A DNA stretch of 64,000 nucleotides from Acanthochlamys bracteata (taxonomy: Eukaryota; Streptophyta; Magnoliopsida; Pandanales; Velloziaceae), in the NCBI GenBank assembly GCA_019914995.1, contig CM034127.1:3968001-4032000 (forward strand), read 5' to 3'. Position numbers and translations under genes: made by a program. Position 1 is the stretch's first letter, and every line of letters starts with the position of its first letter. The notes beneath the pieces are model-generated. The model did not search any database, was not told where the DNA came from, and saw nothing but the letters and a program-made list of their open reading frames with translations. This document shows positions 24,201 to 39,531 of the stretch, piece after piece.

Positions 24201-27200
24201 TAAGTACTACCTTTTGTTCTGGCTATTGAATCTTAGTCAGTAAATATGTGGTGGTTTTAGTTGTACAAAATAATGGCTTTGTTCTAGTTTTGTAAAATAT
24301 ACCATAGCTATTTGCGACGAAGTAAAGAAATGAAAGCTAATGTGTTTCTATTTCAATCATATAACAAGATGATCAGTATTGGATATGTAACTATGAAAAA
24401 TTTTAAAATTTATTTCAAAATCAATTGACAATTAAAAGAACGAAGTTAAATTTTATAAATATTATTTTAAAATTATTGATAAGTGTGTTATTTATTAATA
24501 ATTTTAAAATAATATTATCTTCTCCTTAGCAAAACCGTTATGTTTTCTTTTTTAAGTAAAGCAAGCTATCTTTTCTAAATTAAAATAGATTACTTGTAAT
24601 AAAATAAAAGAGATAACTAATAAAATAAATTATTTGTTCTAAATTTAAGCGAGTAATTTTATCCTAAAATAAATCAAATTATAAAAGTCATTAAATGAAT
24701 TGAACATTCAAATTCTAAATAAAATAGATAATAAAATTAAATCTATTCCATATCCTGCGATGCCCAACCTTCTGGATTTATCACACATCCTGCCCTAAAT
24801 TAGTACTTCCTTGATTTCCGTTGTTAGTGTCCATCCAAAACCTTCCAGGTTCATTACGTCGTCATAAAATTGATTAACTTACAAAATTGCTATCTTGTGT
24901 GTATATTATACAGTTATATACTCTTAGTATATACATGAAAATATACTTTTATGGCTAGGACAAGTAACCGTGAATACTTAAATAGTTGGACTGATAATGC
25001 ATTTGGGTATAGACTTCTATACTCTTTTATGATACTATAGGAACAGTCATAATTGTAATAAATTAAAACAAAATGCACCGACTATGCAAATAATGTTGTT
25101 ATCGATCTGTTTATGTAAACTTCTATCTGGTATCTTTACCTTACAATAACGTTCACTTCACTTCAAGCGTCCTAACACCGCCGGCACTCGTATACAGAAA
25201 ACTCAGAAAAACAAAAGCGTTAAAAGCAGCGAAGACCATCCACATCCTTAGAAATCAGACCTACAACTTAAAAATTAACTGAGGATCAAAAAAATTCAAA
25301 ATTTTATAGAGCACTTAGAATTATATTATTAATTAAGTCTACATTCACGAACTGTTCTGATATATATCATCCTCTTATTTTGCTATTTTCGTAACACTGT
25401 TTAACAGCCAAAACAAACACAACCAGTAATTTGAAACCGAAGTGATCGTAACTCGGAGTTGAAGTCAACTGATCAACCATTTTAATTCTGCTAGTTGAAG
25501 AAGATGCATGTCCCTTGTATATACAGCTGGCTTACTGTAGCACATTGACAGCTGCGTGCGATATTATTGATTATTTAGAATGAGAAGTTTAGATGCCGTT
25601 TGGAATTATTTACCTTTATTTTTTCTTTTAAAATAAATTTAATATAATATTTTATAATTTCTTTTAAAAAATTTAAAAATTTATAAAAATTTTACATCAA
25701 AAAAATTTAATATTATTTTTTAAAAATAAAAAATTAAATTATTGTTTTAAAAATTTAAAATATTTATCGTTTTCACTATGTTTCGAACGTCTCTCTGTGA
25801 TTTCATTATCTTTGTCGTTCAATTTAAGGAATAGACTGAGTCCATTAAGGCTGAGAGGGTACAACACAAGACGACTTTGTCGCAAAATTGAAACCCCGTT
25901 CAGTTAAGTTAGAGGAATTTCAATGAACTCCGCAGGAAATGAAAAGGTTCGAGACTTCAGGTCTGAATGTTTGTCGGCATTGTTAGCAACAAAGTTTGAC
26001 AATAGAATGCCTGCACGTATATATATAACGAAAATCGCTGTCAAATAAAACCCATTGCTTCGCAGCTTCACCCGCGACCATATATTATTTGAAAGAACAA
26101 AGAAAAAACTATTCCCAGTTCATATTGCTTACAACAAATTGAGATGGTATTAACTATCTAGATATTATTTGCAAAGAACAAACAAAAAACTATTCTCCTG
26201 TTGGTATTGCTTACAACAAATTAAGATGGTATTAATTATTATAGGTGTTGGAAATATACAACCTTTGAGGAGCTAATCAAAAATAAAAATTTTACTCTAT
26301 AATTTGGCTCATACATAAAAAATTCAATAAAATTCAAAATCTTTAGTCAATATATTTAAAACTTTTTAAAATATAAATTATTTTTTTTTTCTATGCGGAA
26401 CAAATTCAAACATATTTTTTATACTCAAGAATAAAACGAAAGACCTGAAGCTATCTGTTATATGAATTAGCAGTTGACATCAAATTCAGTCTCTCTTTTT
26501 GTGATAGTAATCTTGGTCAGTTTTTCCATATTTTATATCTTCATACTGACTTCTTCCATGCTGAAGTAATTCCTCCCAATATGTAAGTTTCCTCTCTGAT
26601 AATCAATTTATATTAATGGATAATATTCGAGTCCGAGTCTTCTGTAACTTTTTTCCTTTGTCATCTAAATTTTTGTCTAAACGAGTACTCTACGCCTTTC
26701 TAGATTGACTGAGAATGTTTAACGAAAAACTAAGACATCCAGGAAATGATTGGACAGCTATTCTTGTTAATCAAATCCAAAGTGCATATATCATACGTTT
26801 AATTCCTGAAGAAATTATATTCAGATTCTAATCTGAACTAATTCTAATCATTTGACTCAACTTCATTAACGTCTAATTTTCATTGTCAACTTCATTAATC
26901 GTACCAGGAAATGTTTTCATTTTCATCTAAATACTTATGTGCGACGTCAGTGATTATTATCTTAACTTTAACGACTTGCGAATGAAGACTTTGAGATAGT
27001 CATGTGCCAGCTGAAGCTGAATTGTTCCTTCTAAAATATCATGTTAATTCATGTTCTTCAATTTTAATTAGTACCTCAATACATAATATAAACTACTCGC
27101 ATTTTAAAAGATAAATTGGTACATATTTGAATTAGTTCATATTCTCCAATCGAATAATTAACTTTAAAAGATAAATGGCTCTATCAATTTTCTCTTCAAA

Positions 27201-28208
27201 GTCAGAGTTCGACTTAATCTGTCTTTAGAACGGAATTTTTACTTACTTATCAATCAATAATTACTTGATTAACTGATTACTCAAAACTTTGCTGATAGTG
27301 GCTCTATGAAATGTTCAACAGACGTTTGCTCCTGATTGATTAAACCACTGAAATCTAATATGTTACATTTTTGGGTCAAATTAAAAACACTGGCGGAGGA
27401 TTCTATCCGCTTGCCATGCTGTTTGTGGGTCAAATGAAAAGGTTATAACAGGGGTTCCGTGCAATTGACAAGCAAGTTATTATTGTTTAACCAAAGAATT
27501 TATTGAGTAATGCTATTTGTTCCGACGACTATCATCCATGCATGCAATTAATAAAACGTAAAAATTTATTGTATCATCATTCAGCACTACTGTTTTTCTT
27601 TATGATGCTATATTAATTCTATATATTCTTTTATAAATTTAAAATTTCACACATCAACAAGTTTGATGATCTTTTTATTCATAGAATACAGATTCATACT
27701 TAGTATAAATTTGAAACTTAAGAATAAAAATAAAATGTTTTAATAATAATTTTATACTTACAGATTTGATATTATTTTTTATTTATGTTCCACACACACC
27801 CACAAACACACATATATATGTTAGTTTATATATACGATGAATAATTTGACGTAAATTATAAAATTTATATAAATATATAGATATAGTATAGAATAAGAGA
27901 AAGCGCTAATAATTTCATTTTTATTCGCACAACTTGTAATTTTTTAGAAATCCAACTCGTTCTTATTGTCAAAATAAAGACTTCAACATATGCATGTGTT
28001 CAAGTTCTTTTACTCGGAACACGTAATTCAAACTACCAAAAACGTCAGTTACCGCCTTTGCCGTTCTCTGCCTTCACTTATATATACTCCCCTTCGTTCC
28101 CAAACCAAACCATACAACGCTACAACTGACAAGTTCTCAGAAGAATTAAAAGCAAAAAACCGTTACAACCAAAATCAACAAAGTTTCTATACAGACAGCT
28201 AGAGGAAC
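24201..28208. other. Intergenic DNA upstream of the ADH gene
   Basis: Four kilobases of AT-rich DNA with no convincing coding frame. It contains a possible MITE at about 25590-25795 (left GCCGTTTGGAATTATT, right on the other strand GACGTTCGAAACATAG, no clear duplication) and an 80-bp tandem duplication (26082-26241). The last 250 bp, with TATATATACTCCCC near 28080, probably form the ADH core promoter and 5' UTR. Confidence 0.5.
26082..26241. repeat. Two-copy 80-bp tandem duplication
   Basis: Two diverged adjacent copies, at 26082-26161 and 26162-26241. They share ATATTATTTG, then AAAAAACTATTC, then ATTGCTTACAACAAATT and GATGGTATTAA in the same order and spacing. Several substitutions separate them, so the duplication is not recent. 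No coding sense. Confidence 0.8.
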
Positions 28209-30173
<1,965 letters not shown>

Positions 30174-30479
30174 CTTTCCAGCACCGGATTTATTTTTTCA
30201 TTCGTCAAATCGTTGAACTTTTATACGTGCAAATATATATAGCTCTACGTATGAAGAGTGATGCAATACGTCCCCATAGTGAAGGGAATTTAAATAAATT
30301 AATGGAAGATTATCTTATTTTCACTTCAATATGTGGTGTTTATTGTTCAATAGAGTTCATTATTCACATAAAACATTTCTTATAAAAGTGTACTTCGACT
30401 CACACCATTATTTCCATCAAAGTGGTGCATAAATATTTTTAATACCTAATTTTTCAAATGAGCTATAAGATACTTCATG
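30174..30479 (+). other. ADH gene 3' UTR region
   Basis: Sequence immediately after the ADH stop codon, AT-rich with AATATATATA and AATAAATTAATGG motifs that could serve as poly(A) signals. A 76-codon frame (30155-30385) overlaps the ADH end and is not a gene. Confidence 0.5.
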
Positions 30480-32750
30480 GAATCAGTTTCCGTAAGGTAC
30501 ATCTACCAATTGGTTTTCAAATTCATGAATCAGAACTAAACTATTTTGGCCTCGAATTTCTTTTTTAATAAAATATCAATCCGCCTTAACATGCTTTGAT
30601 TGTCATATTAAAATTGATTATGAATAATATCAATGATTATTTTGTAACTACATCATAGTTATCAAACTAAAACATCGAGTAATCTAAATTTACTATAACA
30701 GATACTAATATAGTGACAGTATTCAACCTTGTCACTGAGAAAAATATCTAATGATAATCCATTATCATATATCTATGTATATCTTTGCAAAAGTCTTGAT
30801 TTATATCTGGTGACGGATCTATCTATTTTGTGCTTAACAAAGATGTAGAATCGGATTCCCATACTAAAAAGATTGGCCAATCTCTTAGAAGTAGCATTTT
30901 TTATTTATAAGCACATATTTATTCCAACATCTAATCAATATGGGACTATTAAGAGGCGTGAGCTATTAAACCCACCAAGTTAGGGTCTATTTAGTTCAAT
31001 CTAAGGCGAATTGCTGACCCACCTTCAAGTTAGCTAGCTCATTTTTCATTTGGGCACCATCTCATGTCCTTACGCTGCTAATCCGGCTCTAATCTACCAA
31101 GCTAGTCCATTTTTTACTTAGATCCATCAAGCTCTACACGCTACTAATTCAAATCTAGTCTAATTTGGAGGCCCAACAAAAGAAGGCCATATTCAATTAG
31201 CATCTCTTATGTTATTGTTAAGTCCACTTGAAATTTATCAATACTTCTTATACATTAGGAATATGACATGATCTCTGATGTTTACAAGCTTTTTCACAAT
31301 TTTGTTTATTTCTTAGATGAAAATTAATTTTGCAATAGAGCATTTTAGTTTCCACCCTGAACCTTCGGTGAATATTGATCTGATAGTTTGCCAGGATCAT
31401 ATCGAAAAGATACTTTATGACCAACAGATAGTAGATGGAGCAGTAGAAAGAACCTATCTGAATAATATTCTTAAGAGATCTTCAGATATCGAAGAACGAG
31501 GAGAGTCTTTCAATGTTCAGATTCAATTTTTTTTATTAAGACTAGCTTTTTGTTCTTGTTCTTTTTTTTTCATCCTTCACCGATCATGGAGGTTGCTTAG
31601 GAGTAATTTTCTTCTCATATCAAAGTGAAATTGCTCTAATTAATTCGTTATAAAGTCTAATCTTTTCAATTATATTCTTCACATTGTGTCTTTTTTTGAA
31701 GACAGGTTGAATAGAAGTAATGGATAACGGAGAAGGAAAATAAATTTTCGATTTGAATAAATATAACACTGACATTGCACATTGGTCAAATTTAGTTGAT
31801 TGTAATGAAAATATACAAACACATCAAAAGATAAAGAGAGAGCATCATAAATGGGGATATAGGCATATGAAATAAAACTTGAAGTTTATTTGAAAGTTCC
31901 GCAATTTGGAAAGTATACGATCTAACAAGTATACACTAAGACACCTGCATCTTTTTGAAATAACTCTGAGGTATTTTAACTCCAATCGTGAGAGCATATG
32001 TTGTTTTCAAAATATTTTTGTTCTTTCGTTCAGTAGCATTATTTTGCTGTGATATTTTAAAATAAGTGTTTCGTAAAAATATATGAGCTTGAAAATTTAT
32101 CTTTGATTGCCACTCGACAACCGTTGTATATTATTAGCCCTGCCAGGACTAAAGTTGTTATTATAGTACAATCCTCTATCTTACTACCACAATCAATATA
32201 TATTCTTACTGATAATAATATCCTGAATAAAACACATTGAGCATACATTAATGGATGACAATTTGATCTCACGTTAATCGAGCCTACAAACATTAATTTA
32301 TTTGAGAGTGATGGAACAACTAAAGTATTTAGTAATGAAAGATATGGTGATACATTTTCAGCGCCCATGATTATATAAGTGATTCCATTTGATATTGTCA
32401 GTGTAAGCCTGTTTGGTTTGATAATATTAATAAATTCATTGAAGTCATGTGATTAGTTGCAATTACATTAACTATCTACCCATGTCATTCATTTTGAGTA
32501 GAAATGAGTAAGCATAATTAGAATCACTAATAATATGCTCATTTTAGAGGTTAGATACTTAAGTCCAACTAAATGATAACTATGATTTTGTCTACCAATG
32601 TTAGATCAATAACTACTACCCTCAACAGCTTCTCGTTGCTAATTCCACCATTTTGTATAACCACGTACTTGAAACGTATCTAACAAGCATATTTCATCTT
32701 TCCAAAGTATGTGCAGCTTCCGCCTTTTGATTGAATATTGGCTTTTATAG
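30480..32750 (-). mobile_element. Fossil Ty1/copia retrotransposon pieces
   Basis: Translations on the minus strand resemble degraded Ty1/copia polyprotein. A piece near 30500-30630 resembles the RNase H end, and a piece near 32060-32370 resembles the protease to gag-pre-integrase region. Their order on the minus strand (integrase side upstream, RNase H downstream) fits one element. It is broken in many places, and I could not define LTRs or a target duplication. The degree of decay suggests an old insertion. The plus-strand open frame at 31317-31628 lies inside and is not a gene. Confidence 0.55.
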
Positions 32751-32767
32751 GTTTATTGGATTTTGCT

Positions 32768-33595
32768 TAGGAGTGGCAATATGATCCGATGCGAAAACTC
32801 AATCTGAAACCGACTAATTTAATTAAAGTTAAGGTTAAAAAATTTAATCCGTATAAATATATAGATTGAATTAGAGTTTGAACGAATTTAATTCAATTAT
32901 TAAATAGGCTGACCCGAACAACTCGAAGTGAATCTATCAACCCAAATTGCCACATTTTGAAGGAACAATTCTTTTCTGATTATTTTTTATCATATAATAA
33001 AATTTTGATAATAAAATTTTGACAATAAAAAAATTAATATTAGTAATTATAAATTATTAAATTATATTATATTTTTAATTAATAATTTATTTTTATATTT
33101 TAGTAAAATAGTATAAGATGAAAATTATAATATTATTAAAAATATTACTATATAAAGGTTTTATTAATGACGAACTTAGAATTTTATATAAAAATTTTTA
33201 ATTAAATTTTATTAGATAGCTATATTTATCAAAATTATTAGTATATTTTTTACAATTATAAAATTTTAATGTCACTATATAAATAAATAAAACTAAAATA
33301 TTTTTTAAAATTTTTAAATATCGATGAAGATATTAAACAATATATATTTTGACGGGCATTCATTTACTATATTTTTTTACCAAAAATATTATGCACTTTT
33401 ATTCCAAAAACTGATTTTATATATTTTACTCAAATTTAAAAAATAAAACTAAAATTTAAAATATTTAATTATTAAATAGATCGATCCGAATTTAATTTAA
33501 TTATTAAATAAATTTAATTAAAATTAAATAAATTTAATCTGATTATTAAATAAATTGATTGAAATTAATTTATCAATATAAATTGTCATCTCTTA
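32768..33595. mobile_element. hAT-like decayed element or nested pair
   Basis: The left end TAGGAGTGGCAATATGATCC matches the hAT-type terminus of the 11770-12309 element. Two possible right ends are seen: AATTGTCATCTCTTA (33581-33595, read on the other strand TAAGAGATGACAATT), and an earlier AAATTGCCAC (to about 32953) followed by ATTTTGAA, which resembles the left flank ATTTTGCT in six of eight bases. One small element followed by remains of another is therefore possible. The interior is AT-rich and non-coding. Confidence 0.5.
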
Positions 33596-35101
33596 CTACA
33601 TTTGTAGATAGTAGTCTACTTCTTCTCACATTTCCAATAGAGAATCTACCTAGCAGGTGGAGATTACTTGATTCCTCGTTTAAGGCTTTAAGCACCACAA
33701 ATGTACCAGTTGAGATTTCTATTCCCTTCTTCGATGCGGCTTGCTTTGCCTTGAGTCTTCCATTCCAACGAAAGAATCAGGAAAAAGTGTGACTTAGCTA
33801 TTCAACTGGTTATCGAAATAAGTATTTCGCATATAATAATTTTTTTATAGTATTCTACATAATTTTTATAAAATTTTTAAAATAAAAATTATATATCATA
33901 TAATATATTTATTATTTTTTAAAATAATAAATTTATCAATAAATTTCTAAATATATTTTATTTTATAAAAGCTGTATTATATAAACATTTTCAAACGTCA
34001 TAAGACTATTATATTGTGGAAAAGTTATTTAGATCACGTCACTTCAAACTTTATTAAAGTGATCATACATCATTATTTAGTATAAAACTATATTTCTGTA
34101 TATGCATATATCAACGCAGCATAGATTAAACAAATTCTATTTTCCATTACAATTTTTGAATATTGTTTGTGCTGTTTGGTATTACCTTTCATCTATTTTT
34201 TATGTTAATTTTTTATTTTATATTTACTAAATTAGTTTTTTATTATAGATAATGTTTAAAATTAAAATTTATCATAAAAATTTATATATATTTTTATTAT
34301 TATTTAAAACAAATAAAACAAATTTTTTTCAAAATCTCTAAAATGTTTTTCATTTTTAAAATCACTCCCACACATGTTTTAAGTATATTTCAATAAACCC
34401 TCCAGCTCATGTAGATAACCTAATTTTTATCATCATATATTTGAAATATGTCGATACCTAAAATACATTAATATAGTGTTTTAATTACATAAAATTTAAT
34501 TTTTTACAAAATTATAAATTAAATGTATTTTATTTTTCAATTTATTCTGGACTCGCACGTTCGGCTTCTTAGTGACTCAATTTTATAAAGTCAATTTTAA
34601 GTAATTGAGAAAAAATGCCTAACACCCCACAGTTCTTAATATTGGAAGCCAAATAAAATCACTTAATCATATTAAAAATCATCATTTACTATCTTAACTC
34701 GAATTACAATCTCAGTTAACACATGTATTATTACCTACGGACAGTTACTAAAAAAATTGGCAAAACTTGGACCGGAAGTTCCTCTGATCTCTACTTAATA
34801 AAAAATAAAACAAAAAGAAGAGTTTGATCAGTAGAGGAAAAGGAAAACAGCAGCACAAAACGCCATGAGAAAGAACAAACAAAACAAAAATCGAAAGTAT
34901 ACGAAGACATTCTTTAGTGCCCTCTCTTTTCCAAGTTCAGGCCCTTGAGGGTCTTGCTTCACACCTCAATCCAACAAAGTGAGCAATTATAATTTAAATT
35001 TTCAGTCCTAATAAAAATTTATTTTACAGCTCAAACAGAAGAGCTAATATGACACAATATCTGCACGCCAAAAACACAAAAGAAACCGCGAAAATGTAAT
35101 C
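33596..35101. other. AT-rich intergenic DNA and HSP gene 3' side
   Basis: Two probable degenerate MITE-like A/T segments (about 33825-34005 and 34165-34380), without clear duplications. The final 250 bp are richer in GC and probably include the 3' UTR of the minus-strand heat-shock gene. No other gene is visible. Confidence 0.45.
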
Positions 35102-35947
35102 TCACTGGACCTCTACATCGATAACATTCCTCTCAACCTTGCCCTTGGGAATTGTGATAAGCAGCACGCCGTTCTTGAGCTCTGCCTTCAACTTGCTCTT
35201 GTCGCAGCCGTCCGGTAGCAGAAGTCTAGTATCGTAAGAGCTGACGCTCTTGCGCCACCATGAGTCTTTATTCTCCCCTTCCTTCTCTCCGTCACCTTTC
35301 TCTTGCTTGTGCTCACCGCGAATTACGAGCACATCGTCCTCCACTGTCACTTTCACCTCTTCCTTGGATAATCCAGGCATGTCGAATCGCATCTTCACTT
35401 CGTTCTCATCTTCTAGCACGTCCCACGGCGCTCGCATCTCCGTCGCACCGCTCGTCCGTGTTGATGATATTGATGATGCAGGGAACGATAAGGCGTCGTC
35501 GAACAATCTGTCCATTGTGTCCAACATCTGTCTCATTGTCCTCATCGGCGACATAGGATCAACTAACCCTGTCATACACAAACAAAAGAGACTTTGTCAG
35601 TTAACTGGGAAAACCAATAGAACTAATAAATTAGGCACAGGTAGTGTAGCGGTTTGCCTACCAAAAGGCGAGACATCAAAGGCGGAACGACGAGGGCGTC
35701 GTTCGACTGCGGTTCCCCCGTTCTCGTCTTGGTTTTGGCCACGCTTAATGTGCTGCACATCAAGAGAAGAGCTATCGTTGTTTTTGGGAGTAGCTTCGGC
35801 TTTGACAGAAAGCTTCCGGAACTTGTTTGTAGCCAGCGGGAAAGATATCAAAGGACCTCGAACATTCAAGGGCTTGTGAATCAAAGAGTTACAGGGCGCA
35901 CGAAGAAGGGTGCCGTACAAAACAGTGCTTGAAGCATTGGCAGCCAT
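35102..35947 (-). CDS. HSP21: Chloroplast small heat-shock protein (HSP21-type), 2 exons
   Basis: Exons 35947-35662 and 35568-35102 splice (GT..AG) to 753 nt encoding 250 residues. The N-terminus (MAANASSTVLYGTLLRAP, rich in Ser/Ala/Arg and poor in acidic residues) is a typical plastid transit peptide. A Met-rich amphipathic segment follows (PMSPMRTMRQMLDTMDRLF, with Met101, 104, 107, 110 and 114), the hallmark of plastid sHSPs. The alpha-crystallin domain is about 145-240 (WDVLEDENEVKMRFDMPGL; later LKNGVLLITIPKG). The protein is an ATP-independent holdase that protects plastid proteins during heat stress. The single intron falls just before the Met-rich region. Heat-shock elements and a TATA box lie directly upstream (36051-36124). 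Confidence 0.93.
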
Positions 35948-36050
35948 GAGAGTGGGAGTTCGAACAAGTTTGAGCAGCAGTAGTATTGCCGATGATAGAA
36001 ATTCTTTGAACGTTACTCTGTTGCTTTTGTTGTTGTGGATTAATCGATAG

Positions 36051-36124
36051 GTTTATATACTTCTGTTGTTGATAGAAGAGGACAGCAGCCTGGAAGAGTC
36101 TTGAACGAGAAACCAGAACGTTCT
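36051..36124 (-). promoter_or_regulatory. Heat-shock elements and TATA box of the plastid sHSP gene
   Basis: On the minus strand GTATATAAACC (around 36060-36050) is a good TATA box about 105 bp upstream of the ATG. Further upstream lies a cluster of GAA/TTC blocks: AGAACGTTCTAG (36114-36125) contains GAAcgTTC, the core of a heat-shock element, and further GAA units occur at 36091-36116 (plus-strand GGAAGAGTCTTGAACGAGAA). Another GAACGTT lies nearer the gene at about 36008. This layout fits binding of heat-shock factor trimers. Confidence 0.75.
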
Positions 36125-36125
36125 A

Positions 36126-36902
36126 GGTATTAATTTTTGGAAAATCAATAATGTTTCGTTTGTTAGTTTGGGTCTGGAAAATGCTGGATGCGTCGTTCTG
36201 GTTCAAGAAAAAGCCAGTAGGTTCTTTACACTTTACAGAGACCAGATCATCCAAAGGGCATGAGCGACTCAAATCTAGATGAAGGTTAAAGCCCATATTC
36301 AAGACCAAGCTAACGCCCAAGTCCAACCAATTGCAAACACCCACCAAACTTGTAAACTGGTTTCACACATCATTCAGCACAGCACGAAAAAAGGTCAAGA
36401 AACAAATATATAATTACAACTCCGATGCAAGGATGAAGGATTCGTATGAGAGTCAACACGCACCAACTGATTACAAAAATCTTCACACTCCAAATTCCAA
36501 AACCTTGCAACAACTGAGCAAGCAACCTTACAAAAGACTCGAGAACTTAAATGAGTACGTAGTACCAAATGCACCATCTTCTCCTAAATTTCTGCTTAGT
36601 TCAGTCTGAACCAGGGCAAAAATTAAAGTAAAGACAGCACATGCTGCAGGAATTGATGCCGCTCCACTTGTGCTGCTAATATGGAAAACAAAATAGAGGA
36701 AGGAGCAACAAAGCTATAGGCCATCAACGTAGTTCGCATGCCGCACTACCAAAAGCCTCTTCACATCCAATCACTGATTGTTGTTTCTATTATCTTCTTG
36801 TTTAGTTATTCTAATTGTTAACTACTGTTTAACTACAAACACAAACACAGAACAGTAAATTATGATTCTAACCAAACTCTCTGCACGCCTGTTTTCTCCG
36901 CA
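36126..36902. other. Intergenic DNA between the sHSP promoter and DUF4228 gene
   Basis: Tail-side sequence of the DUF4228 gene, whose 3' UTR probably occupies 36600-36902, and distal promoter of the sHSP gene. The open frame at 36331-36609 has no domain or codon sense. Nothing else is seen. Confidence 0.5.
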
Positions 36903-37475
36903 TTAGTTATTAATTGCTTTCTCAGACAAACCTTTCCTGCTACTTGAAAGGCTCCATTGTTCGGAGCTCGCCACCGACGTCGCAGCTGTTCCGCTTCCGC
37001 ATTTAGCAACTGTTCGGACACTCTCTATGAGCGCTTCAGTTCGCGATTCCTGCGACAAGATTTCAGATAATTGCTCTGGGCTAATAACCAACTTCACCTT
37101 CCAAACTCTGCCACTTGCAGCTGCTGAGCTAAATTTGGGGAAGCCTTGATCAATATCTTGCCGTCGCCAAACACCTTGGTGCCCGAATGAAATACGATAT
37201 GGTGCAGAAATGGAAGGAACAGCTCCAACATAAGAAGTGTTTAGTGGACGGAGATAGTAGAGCTCGCCGCAAACTAGCTCATCGTTGTGTAGAAGCGGAG
37301 AAGAGAAGCGGTCGCAGGAACGGTAGAGGCCGTGGCCGGGGAAACCATTGGTGATGCTTTCTGCAGTTACCGGAGGGTGAAGTTCCATAACTCCACCGTT
37401 TAATGTCATTACATTGATCATGAACCTAGACTTGTTTGTAGCTCTCAAACCACCATTGCGCACACAGTTGCCCAT
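36903..37475 (-). CDS. DUF4228 (PADRE-type) plant protein
   Basis: A single-exon gene of 190 residues. I chose the internal ATG at 37475 because the protein then begins MGNCVRNGG, the family's usual start, with Gly2 and Cys4 suited to N-myristoylation and palmitoylation. The longer frame upstream adds only a hydrophobic, non-conserved stretch. The conserved core includes NVMTLNGGVMELHPPVTAES, GHGLYRSCDRFSSPLLHNDE and LVCGELYYLRPL. The C-terminal part (VWKVKLVISPEQLSEILSQE) is also typical. Family members are often induced by pathogen or abiotic stress; the molecular function is unknown. Membrane association is inferred from the N-terminus. Confidence 0.88.
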   Translation of the reverse strand: MGNCVRNGGLRATNKSRFMINVMTLNGGVMELHPPVTAESITNGFPGHGLYRSCDRFSSPLLHNDELVCGELYYLRPLNTSYVGAVPSISAPYRISFGHQGVWRRQDIDQGFPKFSSAAASGRVWKVKLVISPEQLSEILSQESRTEALIESVRTVAKCGSGTAATSVASSEQWSLSSSRKGLSEKAINN

Positions 37476-39531
37476 CGTTAAAATTCGCTGCACTCCACTT
37501 GCGCGACTCCTCAATCTGTTGGCAACACAAAGAAAGAAACTTATTTGTATAAAAAGCAAGCCAACTAATTATATTCTACTTTTATTTTCTTTGCATCTAC
37601 ACACAACTTCAGCGTGTTCACTTTTTTGTGAAGTAGTTCTTATTCGGTTGTGTTTCCTTTCTTACTATTTGTATCTTTTTTTATCCGGCCAGAACTACAG
37701 TCATCAAGTGGGGTAAAAAAGTAGGGGAATTTAGCTTTGGTCCCTTTTATTAATTTTACAACTCCACTTTTTTTTGAGTTTAGAATTTACCTCTTTCAAA
37801 TTATTTGTCTCTGAGTCGACCCTCTTTCGCCTTCTAAACTATCCGAATTATCCTCACATAAATATTCGCATATCATTACAAGTGTTTACAAACTTAAAAC
37901 TTAGATATATGTTTAGTAATTACTAATCATGTATACATAAGTTCATACGTACAAATTAAATATTATTTAAAAATATCACAATTTGTTCATATATAAAGCA
38001 GCATAATATGCTCACGTCTTCACGTACCAGTAAAGGATTTACAGGACTTTTTTATATATAGAGGTTAGATAAACAAAGTAACGGTGAAAACTTATTTCAC
38101 CTCAAAAAGAGGTAAAATCTAAGTACCGGGAAAAATTATTATATATTGCTTTCATTTCACCGCTTTTTTGCTTCTGCCATCCATAGCACTGCACCTTCTT
38201 ATTCTTTATTTAACGTCTTTGGATGAAGAGAATAACGCGCAAAGTGAGTAGTTTATACAAGCTGTGTTGACGATCTTTTGACAAAGCTATCAAAGACAAA
38301 GCAATGTTTCTGGAAAAGAGAAATAAAGTCATTATGAGAAAAGTAGATGGAAATGAGAAGGGTTAGCACACAGTGATGAATTCTGGTTTTAAGAGCGAAT
38401 GATTGCCCTTCTCTGACGTTATTGCAGTGCGGTAAAATGAGGAAAGCAGAGGAAAAATGCATTAGTAATATTATATTCCTATTACTACTGGGTAATGTTA
38501 TGAGATCCTTGCAATGATTTCCAACATGAGATCCTTTGCAATGATTTCCCATATATATGCATGGTGAAATTGATGCTGATTAAGAGAGCGTGTGGCAGTG
38601 ATTATATCAAAAGTGTTTATGTTTTCAAATAATTTTTTTTTAGTATTTTATAATTTTTTTAAAATTAGAAAGTATATATAAATTATATGCATAATTTTTT
38701 AAAAGAACTATTTACAAAAAATTAAAATAAATTTTATTTTTCAAAATATTTTTATTTTAAATACCTAAAACTAAGGGTGTGTTTGTTTTTACTTGTCCTC
38801 AACGAAACTTTTTAATTTTTAATTATATATTTTTTAATATATATTTTATAAGTATTTAAAAATTAAAAAGTGTAAAAAAATTCTATATAATAAAATTTTT
38901 TTATTATATTTTTTTTAAAATTAAAAAAATAAAAATATTTTTCATTTTGAAAAAATTTTATTCAATAAATAATTCTAAACGCACAATAGACGATTGGATA
39001 AAGCTATTCCAGTTAGGAATTCATTGGGCAGATGGAGGGACGTTTGGGAAATCGTTTCCTAAAAATTTATTTTATTTTTTATTATACTTTTTAATATATT
39101 TTTTATTATAGTTTTTATAAATACTTAAAAAAATTACTTAAAAATTTAAAAAATATAAATAAAGTTCAACATAGTAAAAAATTTTATTATTTATTATTAT
39201 TATTTTTTAAAAATAAAAAAATAAAATTTTATATTTAAAAAAATAAAAATTTTTCTATTTCAAAAAAAATTTATTTTAAAAATACTTCCTAAATGCTTCA
39301 GAATCATGTTACCGTACCAAGCGAGGCTATCAAGGCCGATTCAATGATCCTTTGCAGAAGACGAAATTACAGAATAAATCAATTTTTATATAAGTCCAGT
39401 GGAATGCAAATCATGCGTACAATTTTACTTTTTTGTGCTCTTCGGTTTTGGTTGATTGGCTATGGCATGCGTGTCACGAAGATTTCTAAAATATGGTCTG
39501 TTTGCATTGCTCCTCTATATAGATAAGGTAA
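37476..39531. other. DUF4228 promoter and AT-rich intergenic DNA
   Basis: Upstream sequence of the DUF4228 gene, then AT-rich DNA. It contains a 26-bp tandem duplication at 38500-38551 and several probable degenerate Tourist-like segments, for example beginning GGGTGTGTTTGTTTTTACTT after TAA at 38774 and ending near 38990, and another at about 39030-39300. Their ends are too decayed to fix. The minus-strand frame at 38253-38552 is spurious. Confidence 0.45.
38500..38551. repeat. 26-bp tandem duplication
   Basis: Two adjacent near-identical units, 38500-38525 and 38526-38551, each starting ATGAGATCCTT and continuing GCAATGATTTCC. They differ by an extra T and the last bases. Probable slippage; no function seen. 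Confidence 0.85.

Noticed and set aside
31317-31628. A 103-codon plus-strand open frame that could be a small gene
   Set aside because: It lies inside the fossil copia region, with a low-complexity hydrophobic end and no family resemblance.
37476-37559. N-terminal extension of the DUF4228 protein from an upstream Met
   Set aside because: The added residues are hydrophobic and non-conserved, while the internal Met gives the family-typical MGNC start.
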